From: Pestalotiopsis fici W106-1
Taxonomy: Eukaryota > Ascomycota > Sordariomycetes > Amphisphaeriales > Sporocadaceae
Assembly (NCBI RefSeq): GCF_000516985.1
Contig: NW_006917105.1
Span: forward strand, 361,777-425,776
Reading direction: 5' to 3'
Length of the DNA: 64,000 nt
The notes beneath the pieces were generated by a model. The model did no database searches. It worked only from the letters and a program-made list of their open reading frames with translations, and was not told the DNA's origin. Both the position numbers and the translations under genes were made by a program. Below are positions 1 to 10,871 of the stretch, one piece after another. Every line of letters begins with the position of its first letter. Position 1 is the stretch's first letter.

Positions 1-953
1 AGATGCTTGATATCAGACCAATTGCCCTCGGTGAAGAGCCTACGCAGATGATCCATGATACCATCTTCATTGCCCTCTTCCTCAAAAACGGCAAGGTCTC
101 CATACGGGAACTCTTCCAGCAGCTGGGGTATTTCATCGTCGGTTCTTGTGCAGACAACGGAGCAAACGATGGACCCCGCCGAGGCTCCCGAGATGATACG
201 CGGCAGTAGATTATTTTCAAACAATGCCTTGAGGACTCCAATGTGTGTCATGCCAAACGTTCCACCGCCGCTGAGGAGCAAAGCGCTCCGGCCAAAGCTT
301 TGGCGGGCGTAGAGTGTGGCGTCGAGGAGGTCCTTGGACGACAGACCCTCGGGGAGAGGATGAGAGCTTTGCTCGACAATGGCGGTAATGGTCTGGAGCG
401 CCGAGTCGACATACTGCTCAATCAGCCTCTTGGTCCCCGAGTAGGTATGGCGGTACAAGTCAATGTTGCCCATGCCTCCGAGGTCCCTGGTCAACGCGGT
501 CCGGACAAGGTGCAGCATCGCACGCAAGTCGCAATTGGTCCTCGCTTGGTCAAGAGCCTCTAGGCGCTCCTGGATAAGGTCGGGATCGTAGTCTCCGGTC
601 GAATTGTCCCTCTTCCAGTCCTCATTGCCCTCGAGCTCGTCTAACTCGTGGGCTGCTCTGTCCCATTGCTGCCAAGTCTGAGCATGCTGCAGTCTAGCCG
701 ACAGTATCTGCTTCCGCTCCTCCAAGAGCCTCGCGTTGTGGCGATCCTCAGGCGACAGGCCATCTTTCAAGTAATGCAGTAAGTTGCCAGCATTCCTAAG
801 GGCTCGTGACAAGGGTTCCTGGGTGGTGTTCCTGGCGGGTCTATGTTTGGTTGGGGACGATGGTTTGAAGAACGGGTTACTCGTAGTTGTTGTCGCTGCC
901 GCTGCCGCTGCTGCAGGGTTGGACCGCAAGGCCGGAACGAGAAGTTGCGTCAT
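1..953 (-). CDS. Patatin-like triacylglycerol lipase, DUF3336 type (partial, 3' end outside window)
   Basis: Predicted storage-lipid (lipid droplet) lipase of the fungal Tgl3/Tgl4/Tgl5 group. One uninterrupted minus-strand frame runs from the ATG at 953 off the left edge (about 317 codons seen). The N-terminus is an Ala/Thr-rich tail. Next comes a DUF3336-like helical region (TWQQWDRAAHELDELEGN, then a YDPDLIQERL stretch), and then the start of the patatin domain: a glycine-rich oxyanion loop (LLLSGGGTFGMTHIG) and the nucleophile elbow GASAG. The catalytic Asp of the Ser-Asp dyad would lie beyond the window. Family membership is well supported; which Tgl paralogue it is cannot be told from this half. 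Confidence 0.88.
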   Translation of the reverse strand, partial: MTQLLVPALRSNPAAAAAAATTTTSNPFFKPSSPTKHRPARNTTQEPLSRALRNAGNLLHYLKDGLSPEDRHNARLLEERKQILSARLQHAQTWQQWDRAAHELDELEGNEDWKRDNSTGDYDPDLIQERLEALDQARTNCDLRAMLHLVRTALTRDLGGMGNIDLYRHTYSGTKRLIEQYVDSALQTITAIVEQSSHPLPEGLSSKDLLDATLYARQSFGRSALLLSGGGTFGMTHIGVLKALFENNLLPRIISGASAGSIVCSVVCTRTDDEIPQLLEEFPYGDLAVFEEEGNEDGIMDHLRRLFTEGNWSDIKH

Positions 954-2723
954 GGCGGAAGCAGCGGTCGTAGTTGAATGAGAGCTTCTTGTTGATGTGC
1001 GTGCGGTGCATTCTAGCCGATTTTACTTCTTTGGCTCTTTTGTTTTTCCCTTTCGGGAACAAGAAGCAGCTGGTTTGTAGGCTGGGCAAGGTTATAGAGA
1101 AGAGGTTCGGCGCTGGCAATTGCTATATCATATGTGAATGAGGAATATGCGGCAAGCCGTCGGCATCAGAGGCAGGAACAGCGGTATGAGCGGCGAGGCA
1201 GGATCGATTATTGTCTCGAGAGTCGGGTGTGGTGGTTGATAGACAGACTGTTAGGAGTCGGCTAATGGCAACAGTCTTGGAAGAATGCTTCGCACTCGAG
1301 GAAGTGGAAGCAAAGATCAGTCCACGCACTTGATGTATCTGGGCTTTTCCCGCAAAGCTCGTGGATGGTTTGTATGGATTGAAACAAGTAGAAGGACGAG
1401 AGGGGTGAAGGAGGAGAGAGATTGTCGACAAAGGGCAGGTAGGTAGATGTACAATTGGGAAAGGTCAGCGGTGAGAAAGATCCCAAGGCTCGGTCCGCCT
1501 ATCCGCTATCTGTGTAGGTAGTATGCAAAGCAAGGCTGGGGCCCGCGGGGAGGGCCTAACAAGGAGAATGTAGGATAACAGATATGTATTTGGGTTCTCC
1601 AGACTGTGACTCTGGTGATGGATGTCGGGTAGACTCAGTGTATGAAGGATACACGAGTGTATGTGCATTCAATTTGAGCAGATTATTCCGCAAGATCGGT
1701 CCAAGTTTTCCATTGCCTACATTACCTAGGCAGACAGATGACATCCATCACGATCGTCCATCCACTCGCTGATGCCCCACGTGCAAGACGTACAGCGATC
1801 AGCCCCGGCACCCAGTCCTTGACCCCAGAGAATGCAAGGGGCCGATGCAGCGGGTACATGTGAGCTTAGTGGCAGCCAGGCCCAATCAATGCCACGGCAT
1901 GACCATGAACCACCCACCCAGAAGCCCCCAAGTCAGCAGCCACAGGTGGCCCAGTGCACCCCCATCCTGCAGGCTTCAAGGTTCTATCTCTCACACTCTG
2001 GGGAACCCAGAAGAAAGACGTCAGCGGATGGCGGGGGTCTCTTTTTTTCCCTAGTATACAGAGTAACTGCACCAAACCTGGGCGCTCCAGAGCCGGGGCA
2101 AGCGGGGATAGCGCCGGTCGTTTTGGCAACGCATCATCTCGTAAGTAGAAACGAACGAACGGGAGGAAAAAAGAAAAGAAAAAACCACATTGGACGGCCC
2201 TTGAAACACACGGCCAACAAGAGAGCCAGCCACCTTCACTAATTTAGGTTCTGTGCGTGTGGATAAGCAGACATCTTGTGATCACGCTTTGTATCCATGC
2301 TGACCACCAATCAGCAGGAGTAAAGACAAAGAACCTTGGGTCTCTCCCACGTTTATTCGATCTTTTTCTTTTTTTAAGAGTAATGCAGGAGAAACACATC
2401 TCCACATGTCACCAACAATATGCCTTGCACCTCGCTCTCAGACACATCAAATCAACAGTTTTTCAGAATATGGAGGTCAAAGGGACATCAAGATAAATAT
2501 GTATCTGTAGAACTATACTGAGATGGACAGACATCACGCATTCTCGTTCCCTACCGCATCTACAATCTTGGTAGGATGGCTTACCATGTTACATCCAACC
2601 GAATCCGACAGCGATGAACAGCAAGGTCTACAGCAGTATATATTTGTAGTAGATTATATCCCACGCTGCAGTCAGGTTTATAATGACTTTGAAAACACGT
2701 TTTCTGCAGGCATTGGAGCATCG
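954..2723. other. Intergenic region without a supportable gene
   Basis: This lies upstream of the patatin lipase and downstream of the alpha/beta hydrolase. Only short overlapping ORFs occur (the largest, at 1832-2242, is Pro/Gln/His-rich with no recognisable motif). I see no conserved domain or convincing splice-linked exons. It presumably contains the lipase promoter and 5' leader. Confidence 0.5.
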
Positions 2724-2955
2724 ATGGCCATTCCACCCTTTACTGCTTCGCATAAAAAGAAGAAGAAGTCTCCTGAAATGGTTCCCGTATGCATATCACG
2801 CTTAAACACGAATCAAGTACCGGTCCCATGCGGAAGCGCATGGCCATTCCACCCTTTACTGCTTCGCATAAAAAGAAGAAGAAGTCTCCTGAAATGGTTC
2901 CCGTATGCATATCACGCTTAAACACGAATCAAGTACCGGTCCCATGCGGAAGCGC
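2724..2955. repeat. Exact 116-bp tandem duplication
   Basis: Positions 2724-2839 are repeated base for base at 2840-2955. The right copy contains the last codons and stop (2929-2931) of the alpha/beta hydrolase gene plus 3' flank. The left copy is therefore a duplicated 3' end lying downstream of the gene. The absence of differences implies a recent event, gene-conversion homogenisation, or an assembly artefact. Confidence 0.95.
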
Positions 2956-4316
2956 TTGGGCATTCAGAAGTTCTGTTCCGAAAGCTCCAACCGCATCGCG
3001 AAGTTTGTAAATGGTTCCTTCTTCCATCCAGAAGTGGCCGGCGCCGGATACTTCAACGGCACGAAAGAGGGTTGTAGTCTCCGTCATGAGTCTGTTTGTC
3101 CACTCGCGCATTTTCCGTAGCATGACGAAGCTGTCATGGTCTCCGTAGATAGCCAAGGTTGGGTTGTGCACGAGCTTCATTTCCGAGGCATCGCTTTCGG
3201 TGCCTCCTGCGGCGTCGTGGGTGGTGTTGGCATGGCCATGCCGACCACCAGTCCTGCGCCACCAGCCGCTGAAGGGATTTGGGATGGACATGGTGGCCAA
3301 GTTGGTGACATAACCAATGGGGGGAGAGACCACCAGGTACGCACTGCGAAAGGCCTGCAGATCTTCCACCTTGGCCATGCATTCCACTTGATGTAGTATC
3401 TCCTCGGCCTGCCCATCTGTCTTGCGCCTGTGGGTTTTGTGCACCCGCTTCGTCCTCGCAAGCAGATCTTTGACCCCCCTGCGTATCCTGTCCTCGAGAT
3501 CTTGAGGATTGAGTCTTGATACATCTTGACTCTTGCGTGAAACATCTTCGTCCCCGCCGACTCGCATGCCCATGGTCCGACGCGGAGAGGCAGGTCCAGT
3601 GGCGATTCGGTTATGATGCTCAGCAAGGTGCTGCGCCCGGAGTCGAATATCGGCGGCATCGCTACCCACGGGAGGGCTGTCAAACGGCGCTAGAATGTCT
3701 GCAAGGGGTGGGACCTTGGTGGTGACCAGTGCGCCATAGGAGTAGCCAGCTTGGAGTATGACTGGCGGCATCGGCGCATGTTCGGCGTTTATACCGTCGG
3801 ACGAGTCAAGGTAGTGTGCATAGTAGGTCATGAAGGCGACGACTGAACTGTAGTCGGCCTGCTCGGGTTTCGACGTCCAGGATGTGCGAGCGCCTGACGA
3901 CGATGACGAGGCACCTCTATACCGTGAGACGACGTATTAGCTCCCACGATTGCGGCGCCGGCTTATCACCTGTTCGCAAACCTCCCGTCGGGGCGATCCG
4001 TGACAAGGCGCTGGGTGCGCAAACTACCATCAACGGAAGAAGGAAGAAGTGGTTGGTGATTGACTGACCGAAAGTTGAACGTGGCGACCATGAAACCCAG
4101 CCCAAGCAGCGTTCCCCCGACCAAGTCGACAATCGGATCATCATAACTACCTCCCAGAGGCGCGTAAGGGTGCGCGACAATGGCAACGTGTCGGCGCCAT
4201 GGTGTCGCAGCTGCCGATGTTTTCGTTAGACCCGCCGGGTGAAAGACTCGACAGTCAAGCTTGATATGATCGTGGATGCTCGGGATGGTGAAGCACAACG
4301 AAGGCTTCGGCAGCAT
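2929..4316 (-). CDS. Alpha/beta hydrolase, COG2945-like
   Basis: Model: exons 4316-4069 and 3916-2929, 411 aa, one 152-nt intron (GTCAGT...ATAG). Splicing joins FNFR to GASSSS...SWTSKPEQADY, giving the FNFRG...SW motif usual after the second strand in this family. The catalytic set is visible: nucleophile elbow GYSYG, acid Asp in IYGDHDSF and His in GAGHFW. A basic, charged insert (RRGVKDLLARTKRVHKTHRRK) interrupts the cap region. The substrate is unknown. An in-frame upstream ATG at 4397 would add 27 residues; I prefer 4316 because the family starts close to the TIPSIHD strand. The gene's 3' end lies inside the 116-bp tandem duplication. Confidence 0.82.
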
Positions 4317-4397
4317 GATCTCAAGAAGACGATGACATTGCTGTGGATTCCAAGGTTGTTGATGGGATTGATAACGCCGCACAAGTTTTGGTAGCAC

Positions 4398-4895
4398 CTT
4401 TTTATTCGACTTGCCTATCTGCGCAGGGTACGTAATTTACCTAGGGATGTCAAGTACTGGCCAGGTAGGGTACATTACCTAGTAGATACCTACTTTTTAG
4501 GTTCCATTACAGAGTACATTTGATACCTCTGTATCAAAAAGCGCTAGAATTTGTGGACGGTACGACCGGGCAGTGATCATTACAATGTCACAAGCCAAGT
4601 ATAGAGTCCATATGGCACATTTGCCCTTTTTCCCATTTTGTAGATGCAGTTGTAAGTGAAGTATTTCTTATTTTTAGAATTCAAAGTATAGCGAGATTGG
4701 TTTCTTATCGAGCGCATACGCACAACAAACAGCAATACTAAACAAACACTTTATCTTTGTTACATTGGGATGCAGCTCTGCAAACTGCAGAGTTTAAAAA
4801 AGAAAAAAAAGATATCAACCAAGGAAGTGAATAAAAAAAAAACCATCTAAAAAACCAAACACATTGAAAGATATTACCAGCTGAACCAAAATAAA
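4398..4895. other. Intergenic, AT-rich, nothing recognised
   Basis: This is low-complexity, A/T-leaning sequence between the hydrolase start and the tRNA gene. Several TACCTA/TAGGTA motifs occur at its left end. I see no ORF of substance. Confidence 0.5.
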
Positions 4896-4986
4896 TGCCC
4901 GCTGGCGGAATTGAACCGCCGACTTTCGCATGACGCACGTATTCAAATGTTACGAGTGCGACGCAATACCACTATGCCAAGCGGGC
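4896..4986 (-). tRNA. tRNA-Thr, anticodon CGU, with 19-nt intron
   Basis: Read on the minus strand, the acceptor stem GCCCGCT pairs with AGCGGGC, and the T arm is GGCGG-TTCAATT-CCGCC. The anticodon stem TCGCA pairs perfectly with TGCGA only if a 19-nt intron (4932-4950) is removed after position 37. The spliced loop is CTCGTAA with anticodon CGT at 4952-4954, decoding ACG (Thr). The D stem has three clear pairs. The mature length is 72 nt with discriminator A at 4896. The intron site directly 3' of position 37 is the canonical nuclear tRNA intron position. Confidence 0.9.
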
Positions 4987-6569
4987 CATGGTAACAACAG
5001 GATGTCCTGATTTGTTCGTTTTCAATTTATTGTAGTCCTAGTCACAAGTATGCGCAGCTCAATTTCTGGACAATTTTGGAAAAAGTGCAACTAACTCCAG
5101 CGCCTCCAAGCATGGCAAACTTGTCAATACTACAGCACATGTGCAATAGTGGGTTACGCATGAAATATGTACATTTGTTGTTCTCAATTCTCAGTGTCAG
5201 TAGATCCCTTAATGTTCCATGATTGTCAACAAATACTATTGTCAATCTACATACGCCAACTCAATGGAGCGCTCCAACTTGTCAACACATGAAATTCCGC
5301 CTGTCCCTAAAAAGTTTCCTAAAACTTCCAGAAGTGTGTCTAATAAAAGAACGCTGCGGGCTTTGAATCAATGGATATTCGTAGATCCAGTCTTGTTCCA
5401 TTGAGTTAAAAGGGGAACCTTCATTTATGCTCTTGATCCAATAACACTGAAATGACGGTAGGGCCACTACTTGGTTGGCTGTTGCTACAACCTTGCTTGC
5501 TTGGAGCGACTGATCAAAAGTCGAATCATCATCATTTCCAAGCCTTGAAGTAAGGAGACGAGAATCATTCAGAGCCATCATGGGCTGTGGATCTGATCTA
5601 CTCGTGGCCAGATTCTTGGCACTGCTAGCTCCTTGCACGGTGCCTTGGTTTTCGTTGAAATGTCTTGGTCTGTCTATCCATCTCGAGTCTTGAACCCTGG
5701 CCCCGGATTGGGCTGTCCGAATTTCGACAGTCTTGTTTTGTCTGCAAGACTGCCGCCATTATTATAATTCGTACGTTTGTTCATTCCCAGCCAGTCTTCC
5801 TTTTCCATAACTTTTATTCTTCTTGCTTCACAACGACCAACATGTCTCGCTTCTGTAGCTCCTTTATCAACATGTCTCAATCCCACGGCATAGCCTGGGC
5901 AGTACCATAGCGCATGTTGAGCAGGTCCGTTTAATGCTACGAGTTACGGGTACAATCAGAGACAAATATAAAGATAAACATAAGGTTGTTCGACTCTACA
6001 CTAGTGCTGCTGATGCTGCTGCCGCTGCCACCAGCTGTCTGAATATAGTGTCCCGTCACATATGGACAGCTCGAAAATGGAGACCTTCTGTGCCGGTTTC
6101 CGTGCGGACGTGCATCTGTATTACCATAAGCGCCTCTTGGCATGCTTTGGCGAGATTGAGGGGCCTGGCTCTTTTAGGGCTGTGTCGCCGCAACATCCTC
6201 CTTCTCGATGAAGTGATTGGTGTCATGAATTGATTGGCAAGGCAATTGGATTATCACCTAACCTAGTACAGTAGTAGTAGTAGTACGTAGTACTATTATT
6301 GCATGTGCCGCTCTCTGCCCGCGAAACTTGGCTCGTGGAGGTGGAGCGAGGACCATCTTGTCGGGGCCCCAGATCACGATCAGTCTCAGACACATTCAGC
6401 ATGACTTTTTTAAGACTGCCAATCTTCTTTCTCAGTTCTAGGTCTAGGTACAAGCAGTACAGTGTCGTTCTCATTGTTCTTTCTCTCTTGTTATTTTCTT
6501 GGGTTTTCTGCTTGATATTTGACACGGGAGGGCCAATACAATCAACCAAATTTGGTGAGCTTCGACGAA
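4987..6569. other. Intergenic region, no supportable gene
   Basis: The minus-strand frame at 5282-5638 (118 codons, no suitable ATG at its start) has no recognisable domain, and other frames are shorter. A run of AGT triplets occurs near 6270-6285. The right end should hold the promoter and leader of the SGNH hydrolase gene. Confidence 0.45.
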
Positions 6570-7699
6570 ATGGCCGCCACTCTTGCCGAAAAGAGCCCCC
6601 GGACATGGAGCTCGCGACTTTCGTTTCTTCACACAAAGAGAGCGCTGGCTGCATTATCGCTCCTGGTCACTGTAGCCATCATACTCATTGGTAATACCCA
6701 TATGCCATAAAGAAGAAGACAATTTGCTGGATCCTCAACTGACTTGTCGAACCCAGCACTTGCCGCAACACACACAATTGGCAGCAGCTCTTCCTCGACA
6801 TCAAAGCAGGCGGAATCTAATAATAGCACAAACAGCAGCTCCAGTACTGACTCTGGTCAAGGTTGGTGCCAACATCAATTTCTGTTTCGTCCGTCGGCTT
6901 TCATGAGACCTAACCGTTTTGCTCAGCAAACTCTACTACATCGCAAACGAGTGGCGAGTACGCTGGAAGCATCGCAGATGGCACCCCTCTCAGAGTAATG
7001 TGCCTTGGCGCATCAATCGTCAAGGGCGAGACATCTCCCGGCACGGTTGGCTTTCGAAAGGTGCTTCGGGACGACCTCGTCGGATTCGGGGTACCAGTAA
7101 ACATGGTCGGTTCGGTTCGGCTGGGCGACATGATTGATAATGACCTGGAGGCATACGGCGGTAATCTCATTACCCAAATTCACGACCACGCCACACACAT
7201 TGTCCCCGAAGCACTGCCAAATGTTTTCGTCATCAATGTCGGGACAAACAACATTCTCCAAAACATCGACATTGACAAGACGGGCGAGCAAATGGAAGAC
7301 TTTATCGACTATCTGCTCGAGACATCGCCGAGGTCTTTTGTCATTATGAGCACTCTCTTGACCAATAATGTATCGGGTGGTGCCCTCGAACCAAACGTCC
7401 TGGACATCAACGGGCAGTATCGGAGCCTGATGACAAGGTTCGAAAACAGTGGCAAGCCAGTCGTGTTGGCGGAAATGCACCCAAGCGAAGGGGGAGGAGA
7501 CGAGGTGCCTCAGCTTGCGGATATTGGGCCTGACGGATCGCATCCTTTGGTGAGCGGTTACGAAAAGATGGGGCATATCTTCTCCCAGGCAGTAAAGACC
7601 GCCGACTCGAAAGGAATGATTCAAATCGCGACAGACAATGGATATCCTGATGATGGAGAGGCGGAGAGGAGCAGTACCAAACGGCTAAGGCACCGTTAG
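6570..7699 (+). CDS. Membrane-anchored or secreted SGNH/GDSL hydrolase
   Basis: Model: exons 6570-6690, 6757-6861 and 6927-7699, 332 aa. Donors GTAATA and GTTGGT, acceptors CCCAG and CTCAG; CTGAC and CTAAC branch sites precede the acceptors. The N-terminus has basic residues and one hydrophobic helix (RALAALSLLVTVAIILI), then a Ser/Thr/Asn-rich linker that looks like an O-glycosylated stem. The hydrolase domain starts at about residue 95. Block I is MCLGASIVKG (nucleophile Ser105), block III is VINVGTNNIL, and block V is DGSHP with the catalytic Asp and His. The family contains lipases and carbohydrate esterases; the exact substrate is not readable. The topology suggests a type II membrane protein facing the secretory lumen. 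Confidence 0.85.
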
Positions 7700-8019
7700 A
7701 GGTCGACCAATGAACCATGAGAGCTCACTTTGGCATGAAAGCTGGGTTGAGCACCAGGTTGTTTATTCGTCTGTCAAATAAGTACCTGATTGACAGCGTG
7801 GCATGGGCCACACATATTGATGCCAGTGGCAGCAATCAAGGTCTATCTACCATACAACGGGACGCAACCTCTGTGGTTGGGGAACCATGGCTGGGATGTT
7901 GCCAAGGAGTGTCCATGGCCAGGCCAACCTATGTCGACTTTTTTTTTTTTGGCCTGATCTCTTACACAACCATGACACTCTATATTTTCGGTCATGTCTC
8001 TGAACAGTACGTGCTTGCC
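7700..8019. other. Convergent 3' intergenic region
   Basis: This lies between the ends of the SGNH hydrolase (+) and the small gene (-). It includes a T10 tract near 7940. No gene is seen. Confidence 0.5.
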
Positions 8020-8429
8020 CTACTTCAGTACAGTGGTTTCCATGAAGCCTCCAACACTAGCATGCACATCATCCCAAAGACGCAATTCTGCGGCAAGAGC
8101 CATGCCGGTGCCTCTTTATTCTTCTTTCTCTTGGGTAGGGTCGGTCAATGACTCTCAAGCTGCAAAGAACCAGTAGGAAGGTACTTACTGCGGTTGATGG
8201 GCCAATCCTTTGGCATGCCGCGAAAGTGTGACTTCAACTGCACCGGCTTTCGAGCAGAAGTGTCTGTCTCTTTTGACTGGGAGGCGGCATCATCACCACC
8301 ATCCTCATCACGGCCATGACCTCGAACTGGTTCTTGCGCCTGATTGCTGCCTTCATGCTGCGTAGGCGTGGCTGTGGACGGTTCCGATGCCTTGGAGTTG
8401 GCGCCGTCTCGGCTTGTGTGCTCGCTCAT
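8020..8429 (-). CDS. Small hydrophilic protein of unknown function
   Basis: Model: exons 8429-8189 and 8087-8020, 102 aa, with a 101-nt intron (donor GTAAGTACC, acceptor CCGCAG). The first 70 residues are disordered and rich in S, T, Q, E and D. The C-terminal part (SHFRGMPKDWPINR, then KLRLWDDVHASVGGF) looks folded and is the best candidate for a conserved core. Reading through the donor instead gives a 94-residue protein ending at 8145; I prefer the spliced form because the donor is consensus and exon 2 reads like protein. No family is recognised. Confidence 0.5.
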
Positions 8430-8992
8430 GGTCTGGGTCTATTAGTAGCGTTGTGCTGCTGAACACCTAGCTGTGTTCGATGGGAAGCTCGCTTGGTATT
8501 TGGCGTTCTGAGATAATGTACTTGAAAAAATGGTATTTGATAGACGGCCCCGATCAGGGAAGGATTTCCATTTGTAAAGAGATGATCACCTAACCTTGTA
8601 ATGTAATGTACAAACAAACCCACCCACCTGCTTACCTGCCTAGAAAGTTATAGTACCTGTCCGTTCCCCCATTACCCTTGTGACTCTCTGGTCAAACACA
8701 AGCGGATCACGATGACGTCACAAGCACAAAGCACTGTGCCACTATGGCGGCTGGAAGCTTGAGCTGAGCTGAGCTTCACGGAGCACGAACACCTGAGCAT
8801 TGAGCACTGAGCTGGATGGAGCTGAAGTCTGACAAAGATACGTGTCATCCGATACGTGCTGTGGAATATACAATTCTAGGTTCGGTACTGTGTATGTAGG
8901 CAGGTAATGTAGGCAATGTGGCATATGTTCATATTCTGGGCTTTTCTATAGGACCAGGCATGTATCATCCCTATGCCATTGTCACGTCTCGC
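8430..8992. other. Intergenic with TGAGC-rich repeat patch
   Basis: This is upstream of the small gene and downstream of the permease gene. Positions 8758-8815 contain several copies of TGAGC/TGAGCT. No coding region is supportable. Confidence 0.5.
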
Positions 8993-10871
8993 CTAGTAAA
9001 TGTACCTGAAGTTTAGGTTCTCACGATCCGTCATATCAGCAAAGGCCGTAGAGTCCAGATCGCGACCGTGCAGGCCGCCTTCCATTTCAGACTGGATCTT
9101 ATCGCGCCGCCTGTTCTCGCGGCTCATCAGTATCCAAAAGGTGGTGATGATACAGACCTCTAGCAGGTGGGACACAATCATGGACCAAATACCAAGCTCA
9201 TAATACGGTGCTTGATTAGTGAGGTAAAAGAAGGGCCCCGAGATCTGCAACAGTGGGTTCCAACAGGTTAGCAAGCAAATCATCATCATGATGGTCAATG
9301 TGGGTTGGGGGCGACGTACATTCCCAGCGCAGTACCCGAGAAATAAAACTGCATTCGTCACCACCTTTTTCGTGTGCCCAGCCGTGTTCGCAGTCTGCAG
9401 CGACAAGACCAATACAAAGGCGGCATTGTACGGGCCAGTCAAGTAGTAACACATGAGTCTCGCAATCTGGCGATTGGCCGGGACGAATCGGAGGCCAAAG
9501 GCACCAGCAATATTTGGTAGCAGGAATAGTAGAATGAAGAGGCACCGCTTGTTGACAAATCTGTTGTTCAGGTACACGCAAATAAGGATGCTGATTGCTA
9601 TGATTATTCCGTAGGGAACCTGCATCAGCGTTGTCACAAGAGTACTGAACCCGAATCCTTGGATGATCAAGGTTCCGAAATTCGAGATTCCACCGTTTGG
9701 CACATTGCACACCAGTCCCAGCAGGAAGAAAAGGTATAGCTTGACGTCGAGGAAGGCTTCGCGAACCTGGTGCCACTTGAGATGTTTGTTCTCTACTCCA
9801 GTCTGGTTCTCCCGCAAACGCTGGACCGCCATTCGCTTTTCGGCACGGGTCAGACCCTTGGCGGTAACTGGAGAATCCGGCAAGAAGACAAACATGACGA
9901 TCCCCCATACGCAACATAGCGCGCCAATGATGAGGAACTCGTATTTCCAAGAAGGTAGTGATCCCTTGATGCTACCAATGCCTGAACAATCAGTCTCGAA
10001 TCAGTCGACATGAGCGTCCAGGAACTTACCGTAACCGAGCAGGCCACCCAAAGATATGCCCAAACCATTAGCAGTGTACCAAATACCAATACGCACAGGT
10101 TGTTGGCGTCGGGTATACTGTACACTAGATCAACAACAGACCAACGACACATGCAGGAAAGATCATGTAGGGAATAACCTACCCACATGCTGGTTATGAG
10201 CATAAAGGAAGGATCCGAGCATGCCTCGGCGGCACCGGCGAGGAAGCGAAGGACCATGAGTCCAGCGAAATTGTGTACGGCGGCTTGAAGCATCAAGAAA
10301 AACCCTGCTCATCTCAGTCTGCTTATCTTCAATGCCAGTCAATCTCTCCTCGACTTACCCCAAAGAAAAATATTGATGCCCAGGTATTTTCCAATGGGAA
10401 ACTTTTGCATCATGAAGTTGGTCGGAAAGGCCCATGCAAGAAAGCCAAAGTAGAACATTGAACTCAGCCAATTGTACTTGGGCCCTTGTAGGTCCAGGTC
10501 TTGCCTGATTCCGAATATAGCTGCACCACGAGATGTGTGAGTCCAATACAGTAAGTATTATATGTCCAACTACGTATTTTCAACCTACCAGCATAAGAGA
10601 GTGTGGTTTTGTCAATGTAGAAGAAGGCATAGCACACGGCCAGGTACGGCAAAATCATAAAATCAATCTTTCTCACCAGTCGCCGCTCTTCCGTGGGATC
10701 GCGAGGCTCGTGGATCTGATCTGGGTGGTCAAACAGAGTCATGGCCACATCGACGTCGTGACTAGACCCTGGTACCGTCTTGGCAATATTGACATGGCTA
10801 GCATGAGCTGCAAGTTCTTCGTGATCCTTTGATGGAAGAGAGCGGCTGGGCTCGTTGTTGTTTTCTGCCAT
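8993..10871 (-). CDS. Dal5/allantoate-permease-family MFS transporter
   Basis: Model: six exons, 10871-10589, 10520-10359, 10304-10183, 10117-10030, 9981-9320 and 9244-8993, 522 aa. All junctions are GT-AG and the phase is consistent. The protein starts with a hydrophilic tail, then RKIDFMILPYLAVCYAFFYIDKTTLSYA, the hallmark first helix of the anion:cation symporter branch. About 12 hydrophobic helices follow, as does the conserved loop MWYTRRQQPVRIGIWYTANG. The C-terminus DMTDRENLNFRYIY matches the usual Dal5-family ending (DLTDREN.xFRY). Members carry allantoate, ureidosuccinate, nicotinate, pantothenate or dipeptides across the plasma membrane; the substrate here cannot be told. A GATAAG (minus-strand reading) lies 166 bp upstream of the ATG. 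Confidence 0.9.

Noticed and set aside
1832..2242. 136-codon plus-strand ATG frame rich in Pro, Gln and His
   Set aside because: Composition looks like translated non-coding DNA and several overlapping frames of similar length exist. No domain, no signal peptide.
5282..5638. 118-codon minus-strand frame
   Set aside because: It begins with GTG rather than ATG, shows no motif and has no splice partner. It may be an old gene remnant but cannot be supported.
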